Assembly: GCA_027922465.2 (NCBI GenBank) | Contig: BQMF02000237.1 | Location: 248,001-312,000, forward strand | Source: Turritopsis dohrnii | Taxonomy: Eukaryota > Cnidaria > Hydrozoa > Anthoathecata > Oceaniidae | DNA: 64,000 nucleotides | Direction of reading: 5' to 3' | Shown here: piece by piece, positions 40,164-53,634 of the stretch | Layout of the letters: every line of letters begins with the position of its first letter | Position numbering within the stretch: position 1 is the first letter of the stretch | Made by a program: the position numbers and the translations under genes | The notes under the pieces: model-generated | Database searches by the model: none | Told to the model about the DNA's origin: nothing | Seen by the model: only the letters and a program-made list of their open reading frames with translations

Positions 40164-43100
40164 CATTACCAAGAAAATGGGAAGTAAGAAAGTATTTCAG
40201 GGCCAAACAAACTCAATTATACCAATTGTCGACCATTGGGCAAAACTCCCAAATCAAAAAAATAGTAGGATGTCTATCACAGGCATATTAGAATGTGATA
40301 TACATTATGACATGATTAAAAGTAAGGTCCTAAACTGTTATTGATCCACATAAACAAAATAATAGTAAACAAAGAACCTGGTGATAATGGTCCGACAAAC
40401 TACAGATATCTCAGTTTTCAATTAATAAGACACATTGTCACAAATTTTGTTGAGGAGATTCGAGGACAAATCGACAAAAATAAGATTTTTTGAGGAGATT
40501 TGAGGAGGAAAATCAAAAATGAGGATTTTTGAGGATTTTTGAGGAGGCGTGGGAACCCTGATTTAAGAAAGGTTTAATAATTTCCGCAGATCATGGTACT
40601 CCCCCAAAAATCTGGAAAAAACATAATTTTCACTATGCAAAACTTTATACCAATAAACACCAATAAACTTGATTATATCTGAATGACGCAATGTTCTTTA
40701 TTTTGTTGGTACAAAATGATATTAAGGATTCAGTGATCAATTCGAATAAGACAATGTAAGTTAATATAAATGCCTACCATCCTACGTATACACGCCTGGG
40801 CATCATGAAAGGATAACTGACACAATACGAAACTTACGTTAACTCCCAATAAACTTAATGAACAAAATAACACCAAATTTATATGCTTTAAGATATTACA
40901 GTGATTACGCATGTACGGTCAATCTTCCAAATTACTAAGACTTCCCAAACATCCAGAAGTAAAAAAAGATTAGGATTATGAAAACTAAGACCTACATTTA
41001 CCAAAATTAGCAAACATAACTGAAAGCAGAAATTTGAGTTAAAGGATGTCCAGTATTTAGAATATACAAGTAAATAAGCTAAAATAGCTAGGGAAACATC
41101 AAACATAAAATGATGCACACGTAGAGGGTAGACAGAACATTCTTGCATGTTGTTAGAGCTGAAGAGGAAACTCAGCCGAGCTGCATGTATCCAGAGCTTA
41201 AAATACACTACAGCCCACACATGAAACAAAGGATCTTTGGTATTTAGAAAGGCTTGTTAAAAGAATTTCAGACATTTTCCAAAAAAGCATTCCTTTTCAC
41301 ACACTGTTTTTATAAAACATTGAAAGCTTGTTATAAATTTCTCCCCTTCTCCCTTAAATTTTCTTTTAAATCTGTTCAATATTGATCAATCATAACGTGG
41401 AAGTCTAAGTGGGTTTCTTCGGTTTCTTCTACCATTATGCGAACGGCGTGCAAATGTGAAGTCAAAAAATACCGGGATGATCACACATGGCGGAAATTCA
41501 AGCCAATAAACTAGCGCTATTAAAGTTAATTAGCACCCTTGCAAAATAGTGGCGCTTTATGCACCAATGAAGATTGAGACGGCGGAAAAAATCGCTAGGT
41601 TTGGACAGTAAGATGAACAAGATGCCCTTGCAGGCATAAGGATTTCTGCAAAACCAGCTGAAGTATGAGAAAAGAAAGACTATGATTGACATTCTTGAAA
41701 TTTAACAAAGGCTTAATAATTTCCACAGATCATGTACTCCCCAAAAATCTGGAAAAAAACATAATTTTCACTATGCAAAACTTTATACCAATCAACACCA
41801 ATAAACTTCAGTATATCTGAATGACGTGATGTTCTTTATTTCGTTGGTACGAAATGATATTAAGGATTCAGTGATCAATTCAGATAAGACAATGTAAGTT
41901 AATGTAAATGCCTACCATCCTAATAGAATTCCTAATTCACAAGCACAAAAAGGAAAGCGTAGATTTTAATGATGCAAAATACATCATACAAAATCAACAT
42001 ACATAACTGAAAACAGAAATTTGTGCTTTAATTTGAGTAACAATATGTCATTGCTATCTTTTTAATTTAGAAACATGCATTACCTGAACTAAATTTCATG
42101 AAAAGATTATAAAGATTTATTCAGAAACTTAAAAAACGTTAAATTTTTAATTACATATACACGCCAGGGCATTATGAAAGGATAACCGACACAATACGAA
42201 ACTTACGTTAACTCCCAATAAACTTAATGAACAAAATAACACCAAATTTATGTGCTTTCAGATATTACAGTGATTACGCATGTACGGTCAATCTTCCAAA
42301 TTACTAACACTTCCAAACAAACATCCAGAAGTAAAAAAAAGATTAGGATTATGAAAACTAAGACCTACATTTACCAAAATTAGCAAACATAACTGAAAGC
42401 AGAAATTTGAGTTAAAGGATGTCCAGTATTTAGAATATACAAGTAAATAAGCTAAAATAGCTAGAGAAACATCAAACATAAAATGATGCACAGGTAGAGG
42501 GTAGACAGAACATTCTTGTATGTTGTTAGAGCTGAAGAGAAAACTCAGCCGAGCTGCATGTATCCAGAGCTTAAAAAGCACTACAGCCCACACATGAAAT
42601 AAAGGATCTTTGGTATTTAGAAAGGCTTAAAAGAATTCCAGACATTTTCCAAAAAAAGCATTCCTTTTCACACACTGTTTTTATAAAACATTGAGAGCTT
42701 GTTTTTAGAAAAGAATGAACGCAGTAGAATCTTTGTAAGATAATTATAAATTTCTCCTCTTCTCCCTTAAATTTTCTTTTAAATCTGTTCAATATTGATC
42801 AGTCAACACGTGGAAGTCTAAGTGGGTTTCTTCGGTTTCTTCTACCATTATGCGAACGGCGTGCAAATGTGAAGTCGAAAAATACCCGGATGATCACATG
42901 GCGGAAAATATCAAGCCAATAAACTAGCGCTATTAAAGTTAATTAGCACCCTTGCGAAATAGTGGCGCTTTATGCACCAATGAAGATTGAGACGGCGGAA
43001 AAAATCGCTAGGTTTGGACAGTAAGATGAAAAAAAAAAAACAAGATGCCCTTGCAGGCATATGGATTTCTGTGATCTTGTACTCCTCAAAAATCTGGAAA

Positions 43101-45837
43101 AACATAATTGCCACTAAGCAAAACTTTATACCAATAAACATCAATAAACTTGATTATATCTGAATGACATATGTTCTTTATTTTGATGGTACGAAATGAT
43201 ATTAAGGATTCAGTGATCAATTCAGATAAGACAATGAGTATGCATGTAAGTCAATGTAAATGTTATGAATTTAATATGTATTGTCAATCTTCCTAACAGA
43301 ATTCTTAAGGACAAAAAGGAAAGCGTAGATTTTAATGATACGAAATACATACAAAATCAACATACATAACTGAAACTTAAACCTAAAAACTTAGAAACTT
43401 AAAAAAACATTAAATTTTTAATTACGCATACACCCCAGGAAATTCTTAAAGCACGGCTGACACAATATGAAACTTACGTTAACTGCCAATAAACTTAATG
43501 AACAAAAGAACAATAAATCTAATTAGATGTGTGTAAGATATCACATTGATTACGTAAGTCTTTCAATATATACGGTCAATCTTCCTAATAACGAAAAGAC
43601 TTCCCAAACAAAAAAAGTAAACAAAGATTTGGATTAATTAAATATGTGATCCAAATTAGCAAACATAACTGAAAGCAGTTAAAATTTACAGACAGTCGAG
43701 ATAAGTTTCCTATTTGCTATCGTAAATAGCAAGTCCTATTCCTAATTAAGGGCATTAATGATAATACAGCCAAGAACTATACAAGTAAATATGCTAACAT
43801 ATCTAGAGAAATATCAAACATAAAATGATGCAGGCAGAGGTTAGACAGATATTCTTGTTGTTGGAGCTGAAGAGGAAACTGAGCTGAGCTGTACGTATCC
43901 AAAACTTAAAAGGCATTACAGCCCACAGATGAAACAAACGAGCTTTTGTATTTAGAAAAGCTCAAAAGAATACCAGACATTTTCAAAAAAAAACAAAAAC
44001 CTTTCCTTTTTGACACACTGTTTTTATAAAACATTGAGAACTCGTTTTTAAAAAAGAATGAACACAGTAGAATCTTTGTAAGATAATCATAAATTTTTAC
44101 CCTCTACTGTCGGTCTTGGAACTGTAAATCTATTCAACATCGATTGATCAATCAACTTTTGGAAGTTTCTTCGGTCACGCTGTAGTGTACCATTATGCGA
44201 ACGGCGTGCAAATGTAAGTCGAAAAAAATACCCGGATGATCACATGGCGGAAATTCAAGCCAATAAACTAGCGCTATTAAAGTTAATTAGCACCCTTTCG
44301 TAATAGTGGCGCTTCATGCACCAATGAACTTTGAGACGGCGGCTGTATGAACCAATGAACTTCGAAATAAAAAAAATCGCTAGGTTTGGACAGTAAGATG
44401 AAAAAAAAAAAAAACAAGATGCCCTTGCAGGCATAAGGATTTCTGCAAAACCAGCTGAAGTATGAAAAAAGAAAGACTATGATTGACATTCTTGAAATTT
44501 AAGAAAGGCTTAATAATTTCTGCAGATCATGTACTCCCCAAAAATCTGGAAAAACATAATTTTCACTATGCAAAACTTTATACCAATCAACACCAATAAA
44601 CTTCATTATATCTGAATGACGTGATGTTCTTTATTTCGTTGGTACAAAATGATATTAAGGATTCAGTGATCAATTCAGATAAGACAATGTAAGTTAATGT
44701 AAATGCCTACCATCCTAATAGAATTCCTAATTCACAAGCACAAAAAGGAAAGCGTAGATTTTAATGATGCAAAATACATCATACAAAATCAACATACATA
44801 ACTGAAAACAGAAATTTGTGCTTTAATTTGAGTAACAATATGTCATTGCTATCTTTTTAATTTAGAAACATGCATTACCTGAACTAAATTTCATGAAAAG
44901 ATTATAAAGATTTATTCAGAAACTTAAAAAACGTTAAATTTTTAATTACGTGTACACGCCAGGGCATTATGAAAGGATAACTGACACAATACGAAACTTA
45001 CGTTAACTCCCAATAAACTTAATGAACAAAATAACACCAAATTTATGTGCTTTCAGATATTACAGTGATTACGCATGTACGGTCAATCTTCCAAATTACT
45101 AAGACTTCCCAAACATCCAGAAGTAAAAAAAAGATTAGGATTATGAAAACTAAGACCTACATTTACCAAAATTAGCAAACATAACTGAAAGCAGAAATTT
45201 GAGTTAAAGGATGTCCAGTATTTAGAATATACAAGTAAATAAGCTAAAATAGCTAGAGAAACATCAAACATAAAATGATGCACAGGTAGAGGGTAGACAG
45301 AACATTCTTGTATGTTGTTAGAGCTGAAGAGGAAACTCAGCCGAGCTGCATGTATCCAGAGCTTAAAAAGCACTACAGCCCACTCATGAAATAAAGGATC
45401 TTTGGTATTTAGAAAGGCTTAAAAGAATTCCAGACATTTTCCAAAAAAAAGCATTCCTTTTCACACACTGTTTTTATAAAACATTGAGAGCTTGTTTTTA
45501 GAAAAGAATGAACGCAGTAGAATCTTTGTAAGATAATTATAAATTTCTCCCCTTCTCCCTTAAATTTTCTTTTAAATCTGTTCAATATTGATCAATCAAC
45601 ACGTGGAAGTCTAAGTGGGTTTCTTCGGTTTCTTCTACCATTATGCGAACGGCGTGCAAATGTGAAGTCCAAAAATACCCGGATGATCACATGGCGGAAA
45701 ATATCAAGCCAATAAACTAGCGCTATTAAAGTTAATTAGCACCCTTGCGAAATAGTGGCGCTTTATGCACCAATGAAGATTGAGACGGCGGAAAAAATCG
45801 CTAGGTTTGGACAGTAAGATGAAAAAACAAAAAAAAC

Positions 45838-45945
45838 AAAGACGATCGTAAAGGCTTTCTTGCTTACGCAGAAATCAAAAAAAAAAAACTAAGAAAAACA
45901 AAGACGATCGTAAAAGCTTTCTTGCTTACGCAGAAATCCAATAAC
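45838..45945. repeat. 62-bp tandem duplication at the array edge
   Basis: acaaagacgatcgtaaa(g/a)gc followed by tttcttgcttacgcagaaatc occurs twice, with gacgatcgta at 45841 and 45903. Confidence 0.88.
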
Positions 45946-47093
45946 GAATTCAGTTCCGATTTTCTGAAAAAAGTTGCTTTTAGAAGCCCTAATAAGGTTA
46001 GCCTGTTTGTTTTTACGAATAACCTTGTTAAGTATACTCGTTTTTGATTTGAAATTTTCAGTATCATTTCACGTTTTACCGAGTATTCAAAAAATAATGA
46101 TTATTGCATAAAGGAGAATGAGGCGAGGCAACATGCATGGATCCGCATTGTTTGAAAATTGAATAGAAATTTGAATAGAGCTAAAGTTTGTTGTTATTCT
46201 ATCTCTTTTCGTATTTCTATGATTTTGCAAATAAAATGCGTTTTTCGAAAGCCTCTGTCTGAGTCGTTTTAAGGGCTTCTAGAACTCAAAATTTTCTCCG
46301 ACAATGTTTTAGGAAATACTACTACTATTTACAACTACTTTTTGTGAAATCTATTTCTAGATATGCAGGTATATATACGTAAGGTATTATTGGAACATAG
46401 AATACGTTTGGTCCCTCCATAGAGGTTATGTAGTAAAAAAACATTAATAAAGAAAACTGAGGACCTATCCATTTTTTTCCAGTGAGCAATATCATCAAAA
46501 AAGCACTTTTATTAGAATAGTGTGCATATTTCTTTAGAAATGCACTCCTTCGCCAACTGGAATTGTCCGCTAATCAGCATTGTTTCTAAGCATTATAGTT
46601 TCAGCTATTTCCTTCATACAGGAACTTTTTTCTGACATTTTTCTTTGTTCTTCAAATATTTTTAGGAACGTTCTAGGATATCTCTGTGTTTTGAAAATAT
46701 TAGAAAGGTATTTGTTCTACTAACTACATTAAGGTTTTGATAAATGCATAAATGTTAAATGGTGACAATCAATAATGCCATTGACTTTAATATGAATTGA
46801 TAAAAACAACCAAATCAGCAACCAGTAGGAAAGATAATCTTCCGCTTTTTGTTTTCATGTAGGTTTCTTTGAATAGGTTTGTTTCAGAAAAACATGTAAT
46901 GGGAATGTTTAAAAACACTTGACACCAAATTTTCACATCCCAAACAGCAGAAATTTGTTGATAAAATCAAATAAAATTGTAAATTCTACCGGAGGTCACT
47001 ATACTTCCTCTTTCCCACAATTTATGATACTTTTAATTGCATTACATATGTGTTACCTCATATGATGAATAAAACATTTTCAGGTTAGCTAAT
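45946..47093. other. Gene-free stretch
   Basis: No gene is recognised. A short dispersed repeat lies near 46500-46565. The remainder is AT-rich sequence without visible structure. Confidence 0.5.
46500..46567 (-). repeat. Dispersed repeat, member 1
   Basis: The reverse complement reads ccagttggcgaaggagtgca, then tttct and tgcacact. It corresponds to the members at 50638-50720 (+) and 56450-56535 (-). Confidence 0.6.
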
Positions 47094-50000
47094 AATAATA
47101 ACAATAATAATAATAATAATAAATGTATTTCAGGGTAATCCATTTACATGGCTATTCTCCCAATATATATATGTACATAACAAAAAAAAATAAAAAAAAA
47201 TTCAAATATAAAATCAGTCCTAAAAACACAGGTAAAAACATTTTATTCTATAAAATATACGTGCATAGTTAAGAACAAAGTCGACATGAAAGGAAAAATT
47301 GGCGAAAATTGAATCAAAATTGATTGGACTACGAAAATTGAATCGAGTAAAATTGACCACTCAAGAAATGTTGCAAGACCAGGTGCAGATCCAGGCCTCA
47401 GTCGAACCCTGTGCAGAAGAGCTGAACCAGCCATTGGCGAATGGGTTGCTCCCCTCACAAATTCAACTAAGGCCTGGATCCGCTACTGCAAAACTGAATT
47501 GGGGATTGAGATAGAAGTGAAAAATTCATAAAAATATAGTCATAAAAACACAAATAAAAGCTTGGTTCAGTGCTTGCTAACATATGCTGCTAAAGAAACA
47601 TCTAACAAATAGTTCCTAACTTTTTTAGAAAATGAAGAATAACATTTCTCTTTACGAACGGACAAAGGAAGTCCATTAAATAAACGGCTCGATTTGGCTT
47701 TAAAAGAATGCTCATCATAACGCTGCAATAAGTATTCATCCACACTGCCGCGTAAACAACGTCTGGGGATATGGAATGCTATTTTGAGATACTCTGGAAA
47801 GCTTTCATTATAAATCGCTTTATGTGCCAGTTTTAAAAAGTTGAAATGTATACGTTCACGTATAGGTAACCAGCCTATCTCTATCACATCCGCAGTGCCG
47901 CAAAAGCGATTCGTTACATAGGAGCATGTTGCATTTAATAGCTTCTGAAAGGGCTTTAAATTTTGCTGCGACATGTCAACATAAAGCACATTACAGTAAT
48001 CAAGTCTTGACAGGACCAGGGATTCTGCTAAACGTTTTCTATTATACTCAGATGTGCATCTCTTGATTTTCTTAAGAGCTGCAAGTGTAGAATAACATGA
48101 CTTTAATAAAACCTTTTGTTGTGCATTCCAAGTTAAATTTTCATCAAAGGTAATACCAAGCACTTTACAGCTTTGCACACGATCTAGTGGTTCACCATTG
48201 ACTTTTATTTTGTACACATCTGGTTGAGCAAGATTGTTCTTTTGATACATTTGCGACGTACCAAAAAGCATCGTCTTTGTTTTTTTCCAATTGAACAGCA
48301 AGTTATTTTCATGACTCCATTTGCATAGAGCAGACTGGCGCTTTTCTAATTCTGATGATGCTATGTTAATGTCTTTCAACTTAAAATGATGGTATTGGCT
48401 AGTGTCATCGGCATACTGGCATACAGGACCTGTATCATGATCCTGCAGATCTGAAACATATAAGTTAAACAGGATCGGCCCCAAGACCGAACCCTGTGGA
48501 ACACCAAACTTACATATCGCCAACTCAGACTTCTTAGCATCAACTTGAACAAACTGTGTACGGTTTGTTAAGTAACTATTCATAAGCATAATAAAGTCTA
48601 CTCCAAATCCAAGTTTATGCATCTTTTTAACTAAAGTTTTATGAGAAACCGTATCAAAAGCCTTGGAATAGTCACAGAAAACAGCTAATGAAAGTTCACC
48701 ACGTTTCACTGCAGACACTAAATCATCTTTCAGTTTTAAAAGAATGGTGCATGTAGAGTGTGATGGTCGGAAACCAGACATGGTAGATTTTAATATACAA
48801 CGGTCTTGTATGTATAACACCATCTGTTTAGCAATTAAACGCTCGAAGACTTTAGAAAAGAGTGGTAGAACAGAAACAGGTCTAAAGTCATCAGGTTTTG
48901 ATGCTTCGTCAGTCTTAGGTATAGGACATATTTTACCAACTTTCCATTGGGACGGAAAAACATTTTCAGCTATACAGTTATTGATAATTATAGACCAGTG
49001 GTGAAATTATGTATGGTATAATCGGCTTTATGTACGTTACAGATAGATTATCATAGCCGGCTGAACAATCAGAGCGTAGTGAACGAAGCTCTTGTTCGAC
49101 TTCCGCGTAAGTGACAGGATTCAATTTAAACGGATCGGGCTGGCTAGTATCCATCGTCTCAATTATTTCTAACAACTATTCCGGAGATGCTGATTGCGAA
49201 TTGAGCAATCTGTTTGCTGTAGTGACGTAGTGCTCATTCAGCAAATTAAGATCAGTATCGATACGTTTGATGTTTGGTTTTAGAATACGGTGAATGGTTT
49301 TCCAAAGATCTTTTACTTTATTTGAGTGCAAGGCCTTTTTATAAAATGAAGATTTTGCAAGCTTAATCTTCGACTTTATCTTGTTACGAATTGCTCGAAA
49401 CGCGACCCAGTTTTCATTGGAGTGAAATTGATGGGCAAGACGACGAAGTTCGTTACGTTTATTTTTCATTTCTGCTATCTCTAAGTCCTTCATCCAGGGC
49501 GCTGGGGGTCTTGTAAACTTACATTTCCTCAAGGGTGCATGGGCATTTATGCAGTCACTGATAAGGTCTGTAAAAATAGCTAGTTGATCTTCTGGATCTT
49601 CCATTGCATAAATTGAGGTAAAAGGTAAGCCACTAAAATCAGAAATGTAGTTTCCCATGTTAAACATCTTATTGTCACGTATGTATTTGTATCTTGGTTG
49701 GTAGCGATCGATTCTTGCATTTATACATATATATGGGCCATCATGGTCACTTATTTCAGAACACGGTAATACATTTTTGGCCTTTACTTTGGACGAATAG
49801 TTTGTCATAACATGATCAATCAATGACTTCCCATGTCTTGTCGGTTTATCGATAACTTGAGTAAGGTTATAACAATCAAGAATCTGTAGGTATCTATGAA
49901 CAATTGGTGAATTTGATTTCAACAAATCTATGTTGAAATCGCCAGCTATGATTATGATACCGTTCCAAATACTTGATAGATGGTTAATTAGACTTTCAAA

Positions 50001-50494
50001 ACGATCTAGCCAAAGATTCACACCAGCACTGTCAAAATTCGGTTGGTATACCGTACCAACTAGGACTTTGCTGTAACGATTCCGTCCTTCCATTTCTACC
50101 CAAATGTGTTCGATTTCATCATCGAATGATCTTATATCATTTCTTAATTTAGATTTTATAGTTTCTCTGATATATAAACCCACTCCACCACCACGTCTGC
50201 CTTTTCGGTTGTTATAAAACATTCGATGACCTGGGATACTCACATACTCTAAGAGGTGAGGGTTGTCCGTAAGCCATGTTTCAGAGAGGGCATAAACATC
50301 AAAGTTATATTCATTAACCATGCATTCAAACTCAGCAAAACTTGACAGCATGGACTGTGTATTTAAATGCATAACGTTCAAGAGAGACTTATGCTCATCC
50401 AGCTCAGCTTTGTAACAATCTTTATTACTATAGTCTGGGCTCGATTCAATAGTGGAGATGGATACATTTGAATGATCCGGATTAGCTACAACTT
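47094..50494 (-). mobile_element. Second LINE family (CR1/L2-like), 5' truncated, (ATT)n tail
   Basis: On the minus strand an endonuclease-RT gene is followed by a 3' region and ends cctgaaatacatt then (ATT)n (47094-47122 on the plus strand). A microsatellite tail in place of poly(A) separates it from the LINE at 6271-9860. The frame is still open upstream of the endonuclease but sequence support ends near 50494, so the 5' end is probably truncated. The insertion has not been duplicated in the window. Confidence 0.82.
47567..50381 (-). pseudogene. LINE endonuclease-RT ORF with one stop and one frameshift
   Basis: The endonuclease (50381-49176) starts MNVMHLNTQSM and shows YALSETWL (Glu), GRRGGGVGLYI, IAGDFNIDLL, DHVMTNY and EISDHDGP (SDH). 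An in-frame TAG at 49178-49176 follows, and the frame continues LLEIIETMD to about 49000. A frameshift there moves to the RT frame with VFPSQWKVGK, RPVSVLPLFSKVFERL, FCDYSKAFDTVSH (motif A Asp), FGVPQGSVLGPIL and QYADDTSQY (YADD). The C-terminus has SRLDYCNVLY and TNRFCGTADVIEIGWLPI, which fits CR1/L2-like elements. Only two lesions are visible, so decay is recent. Confidence 0.9.
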
Positions 50495-51463
50495 ACCATG
50501 CTATTGAGAGTATTAACTTGTACTGATCTAACCTAGATTCCTTAACAGGTCACGGTGTTAAATGGTGTTCTACGCAAGTATTCGTTCCAAGCAACTTAAA
50601 AGGGGGTTTACCAACAGTAAGCAGAAACAGTACATGACATTCCAGTTGGCAAATGTGTTAAAACTCATTGGGGAGGAGTACATTTCTATACCAATATACA
50701 CACTGTTTCAATGAAAATGCTCTTCAACGCAGTGACTTTATGATGATTTTGCCCACTGGGATACTTACTTCCGGTCATCTTTTCTCACTTTCAATATCTT
50801 CGCTATTACATTTCGAGCAGCTTCTGTTACAAAAAGTCAGTAATGGATTATTTTCTTTTATTAATGTCTAACAAAAATGGATTACTTAAGTTGTTGCAAT
50901 AGCAATAAACCCCATAACATATGCCTCGATCTTCAAAACGTTTCTTTCAGATTTTCACCGAAAGGCTTTGTGTTATGAAATTGTTAAAAGAACACAATCT
51001 AATTAGGTGGCCATAAAGCCTTAACAAATCTGCTAAAGCCTGAGACAACTTATATGCCTATTTCTTTCTAGGAAGTTTTTGATATCTATCGTCTCTTACC
51101 ATCGATTCTTTCATTCCAATCTCCAAATGTCTTTTCACAGCTTTTTCGAGCATAATTACGTTGTTTATCACAATCCACCTTATCTAAATGTAGGCCGAAT
51201 AGAGTTGTCAGCTAAATACTGTTTCAGAATTTTTTTCAATTCAATGATAACACAATGCTTTGGTTAAAAACTACTTGTTCTGACGAAGCTTTTCGTAACT
51301 TGCATCGTTACATCTTCAGGTAGTACTAATTCGTTGGCTGAACTGCAATGAAAATGTTATCAAATATTAGATTTATCTGAAAGAACAAACTTACTTTTGG
51401 TATCAGCCATAGTTAATGATCATACCACTATAGATAAAACTATAAATGTGATTACAGTCTTCA
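50495..51463. other. Stretch without gene, one dispersed repeat
   Basis: 50638-50720 reads ccagttggcaaatgtgttaa, then ggagtacatttctatacc and acacactgtttcaatga, matching the members at 46500 and 56450 in inverse orientation. Nothing else is recognised. Confidence 0.55.
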
Positions 51464-51465
51464 TA

Positions 51466-52244
51466 CTTTAAAGGAAGAAAGTGTTTGCGGAAGAAAGTTT
51501 TGCGGTTTTTGCGGTTTTGGCTCGAATCGCAAAAGTTCATTCCCGCAAAATATTGCAATATTGGCAAAAGTTTTTTCCCGCAAAATTTTCAAAATAATCC
51601 CAATTTTCGTTAATTATTACAAGAGAAATTCCTCCGACCTAAATCCTGTTTGTAGAAGTTCATTTACTCCAACTTCAATAAGTGATTTGATCTACTTTAT
51701 TTCGTAAGATTTTCGAGGTTTTTTTTCGGCAAAGTTTCCCGACGAAATATTTTCCCCGACGAAAAATGAAACGAAGATTGTTTAGTGAAGTTTTTCTGTC
51801 TTAAAATCTTAAAACGTATAAATTTTTCTTTGTCTAGTATGAATGGCACTGACAAAAAATGAATAGTAATGGAGGAGAGCGAATCTGAGAGATATAAATA
51901 TTACAATAGAACGCAAATTCGAATGTCAGAGAGTTTGTTTACAAAGTGTAGTAACTATCAAAAGAACAACCGGAAAATGGCGTCAATCTACTCTTTTAAG
52001 GCAATCATTGCCTCTCGATGCTTCATGTCTATAAAGAAACAACTTCCCCGACGAAATGTTCCTGTCTAAGGTACTCTCGTTTGACAAGCGCAAATGTTTT
52101 TCCGGCAAAAATAATGTTAACTGCGGAACCGCAAAAGTTTATTCTCGCAAAAAGGATTCATTTCCACGAACCGAAAAAGTTTTTTCCCGCAAAATGCAAA
52201 CATTTTGCGGTTCAGCCGAACCGCAACACTTTCTTTCTTTAAAG
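51466..52244. mobile_element. 779-bp TA-flanked MITE (pogo-like sister family)
   Basis: The TIRs are ctttaaaggaagaaagtgtt and ctttaaagaaagaaagtgtt, with TA at 51464-51465 and 52245-52246. Interior words such as cccgcaaaa and gaaccgcaa recur near both ends. No transposase is seen. The ctttaaag start and aggaagaaa(g/t)tgtt core resemble the element at 23746-24036. Confidence 0.88.
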
Positions 52245-52246
52245 TA

Positions 52247-52740
52247 GTTGTGTTTGCAGGAACTGTCATCGCAAACAAAGCAAGATATCAACTAAAACCA
52301 CTACCAGAATTGGCGTTTACGTATGATTACTTATGATTCAGTTAGGCGTAATTACATCAGCGTTGTCAATAATACTAATAATGACATTTTCTGGAATTTT
52401 AAAAAGACATAATCTCTTAAGAGGTCATAAACTTTTACGATCTCCATGATAATGAAAACGAAACTGTTACAAAATTTCATCTATATATTAATCACGCAAA
52501 ATGGTAGATGTGAGCTGTGAGAGAAATCATATCTTTTCTTGTGGGGCGACGTAAGTGGGAAACCAATGGTTGCATCCCAAATTGAACGTCATTTTTTTTG
52601 GCTGGGGAACCAATACAGATAAGGTTTTGTATTATTATAAATATTAATTTTATTTTCCCAAAACCACCTTTGACTGAGCTTTGAAAACAATACATTAACT
52701 AGATATAAAAAACGAAATGAATAAAAATTTCAGACAGCAA
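52247..52740. other. Short stretch without recognised feature
   Basis: No gene or repeat was recognised between the TA-flanked MITE and the tRNA-like segment. Confidence 0.4.
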
Positions 52741-52813
52741 GCAGCGGTAGCATAACTGTTAACGTGTTCGGCTGGCACACCAGAAGTTCCGGGTCCGAGT
52801 CCGCCTCTGGCCG
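52741..52813 (+). repeat. Possible tRNA-derived SINE head
   Basis: ggtagcataactgttaacg resembles a tRNA A box, and gggtccgagtcc (52791-52802) resembles a B box at suitable spacing (about 45 bases), ending gcctctggcc. The cloverleaf is imperfect and no CCA-competent acceptor stem is formed, so it is not a functional tRNA gene. A SINE body might continue to about 52960 but its end is not defined. Confidence 0.4.
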
Positions 52814-53634
52814 AACACAAATTGTACCAGCCGCCAATTGGGAAAACTGACGTTTATTGGGGGTTTGCGATAAAGGCGATGGGGAGACGAAAAATATGGG
52901 TATAATTTTTTGGGGGGACGGGTCTGTGAAGTCATCGAAATCTTTGATCGACGATATCTCTGTAACGCTTCGTCGTAGCGAAACGATTCCATACATTTTT
53001 TGATCAGCTTTTTGGGCTATACAACATGGGTACACTTTCCGTTGCCAATTTCTAAATTTAAATTTTCGTAAACTCTTTGAGAGATGACTGAACATGGGCG
53101 GCGAGCGACGCCGTTTAAGCCTATAACCTTAAAAATTAACATCAAGACACTAGAACAATTGCAAAGTAGTAAGTATCATTGATGCAAATGCGAAAAAGTC
53201 TCCTTTTGAAAATGCAAGGCAATATAGGCAGGTTTGATAAGGTTATCGTAATAGCAGGGCTATGTAAAAGCAAAGCTGGTTGCAGAGTGAGAAGTTTTCC
53301 TAAGATCAGGAATGTATTTGATTGTTTACATTCGATTTCCTTTGATTTTTCACAAAAAAGCAACAATAACATCATACGTATGGTTTTTTTTTTTTGCTTT
53401 TTTTATGGTTTTTTATACACAACGTAATAATATAAAGAAGAAGCTGTAAAAACCACCTCAATCACGAACAGAGTTTTTGTTAACAAGTGAGGGTTATACT
53501 TAATAAAATTCAGGCAAGTTTTGCAACCACGAACATAAATATTTCATACCTTGTAATTCTTGTAGATGATCAGGACAGCTCTCTTTACAGTCTGAAAAGC
53601 CTTGTCTGACGGTGCATACAACATGTTTAGATAT

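Larger units (their letters stand above)
39040..40560. mobile_element. CAGGG-ended DNA transposon with 5-bp TSD, inserted in array unit 1
   Basis: The ends cagggttccca and tgggaaccctg form 11-bp TIRs. attta flanks both sides (39035-39039 and 40561-40565). The uninserted site gaaatttaagaaagg is present in unit 4 (about 44495), which proves the boundaries and the 5-bp duplication. Sub-terminal gaggagatttgaggag repeats lie at both ends in the same orientation. Apart from a nested Tigger-like remnant no gene is present. Confidence 0.92.
38953..45837. repeat. Tandem array of four ~1.4-kb non-coding units
   Basis: The phrase caagatgcccttgcaggcat marks unit starts at 38953, 41618, 43041 and 44415. 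The phrase atcgctaggtttggacagta marks unit ends near 41600, 43010, 44385 and 45800. Units 2 and 4 are about 1423 bp and very similar. Unit 3 is shorter and clearly diverged. Unit 1 lacks about 245 bp present in units 2 and 4 and carries a transposon insertion. Several minus-strand frames are shared between units but are broken in unit 3, so coding is not supported. The array is bounded by hAT remnants on the left and a 62-bp duplication on the right. Confidence 0.92.

Noticed and set aside
40888..45373. Minus-strand frames of about 100 codons repeated in array units 1, 2 and 4
   Set aside because: They reflect the repeat itself. Unit 3 breaks the frame, hydrophobic runs come from AT-rich sequence, and no family is recognised.
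52741..52813. Functional tRNA gene
   Set aside because: A- and B-box-like words are present, but no proper acceptor stem or anticodon arm could be formed; kept only as a possible SINE head.
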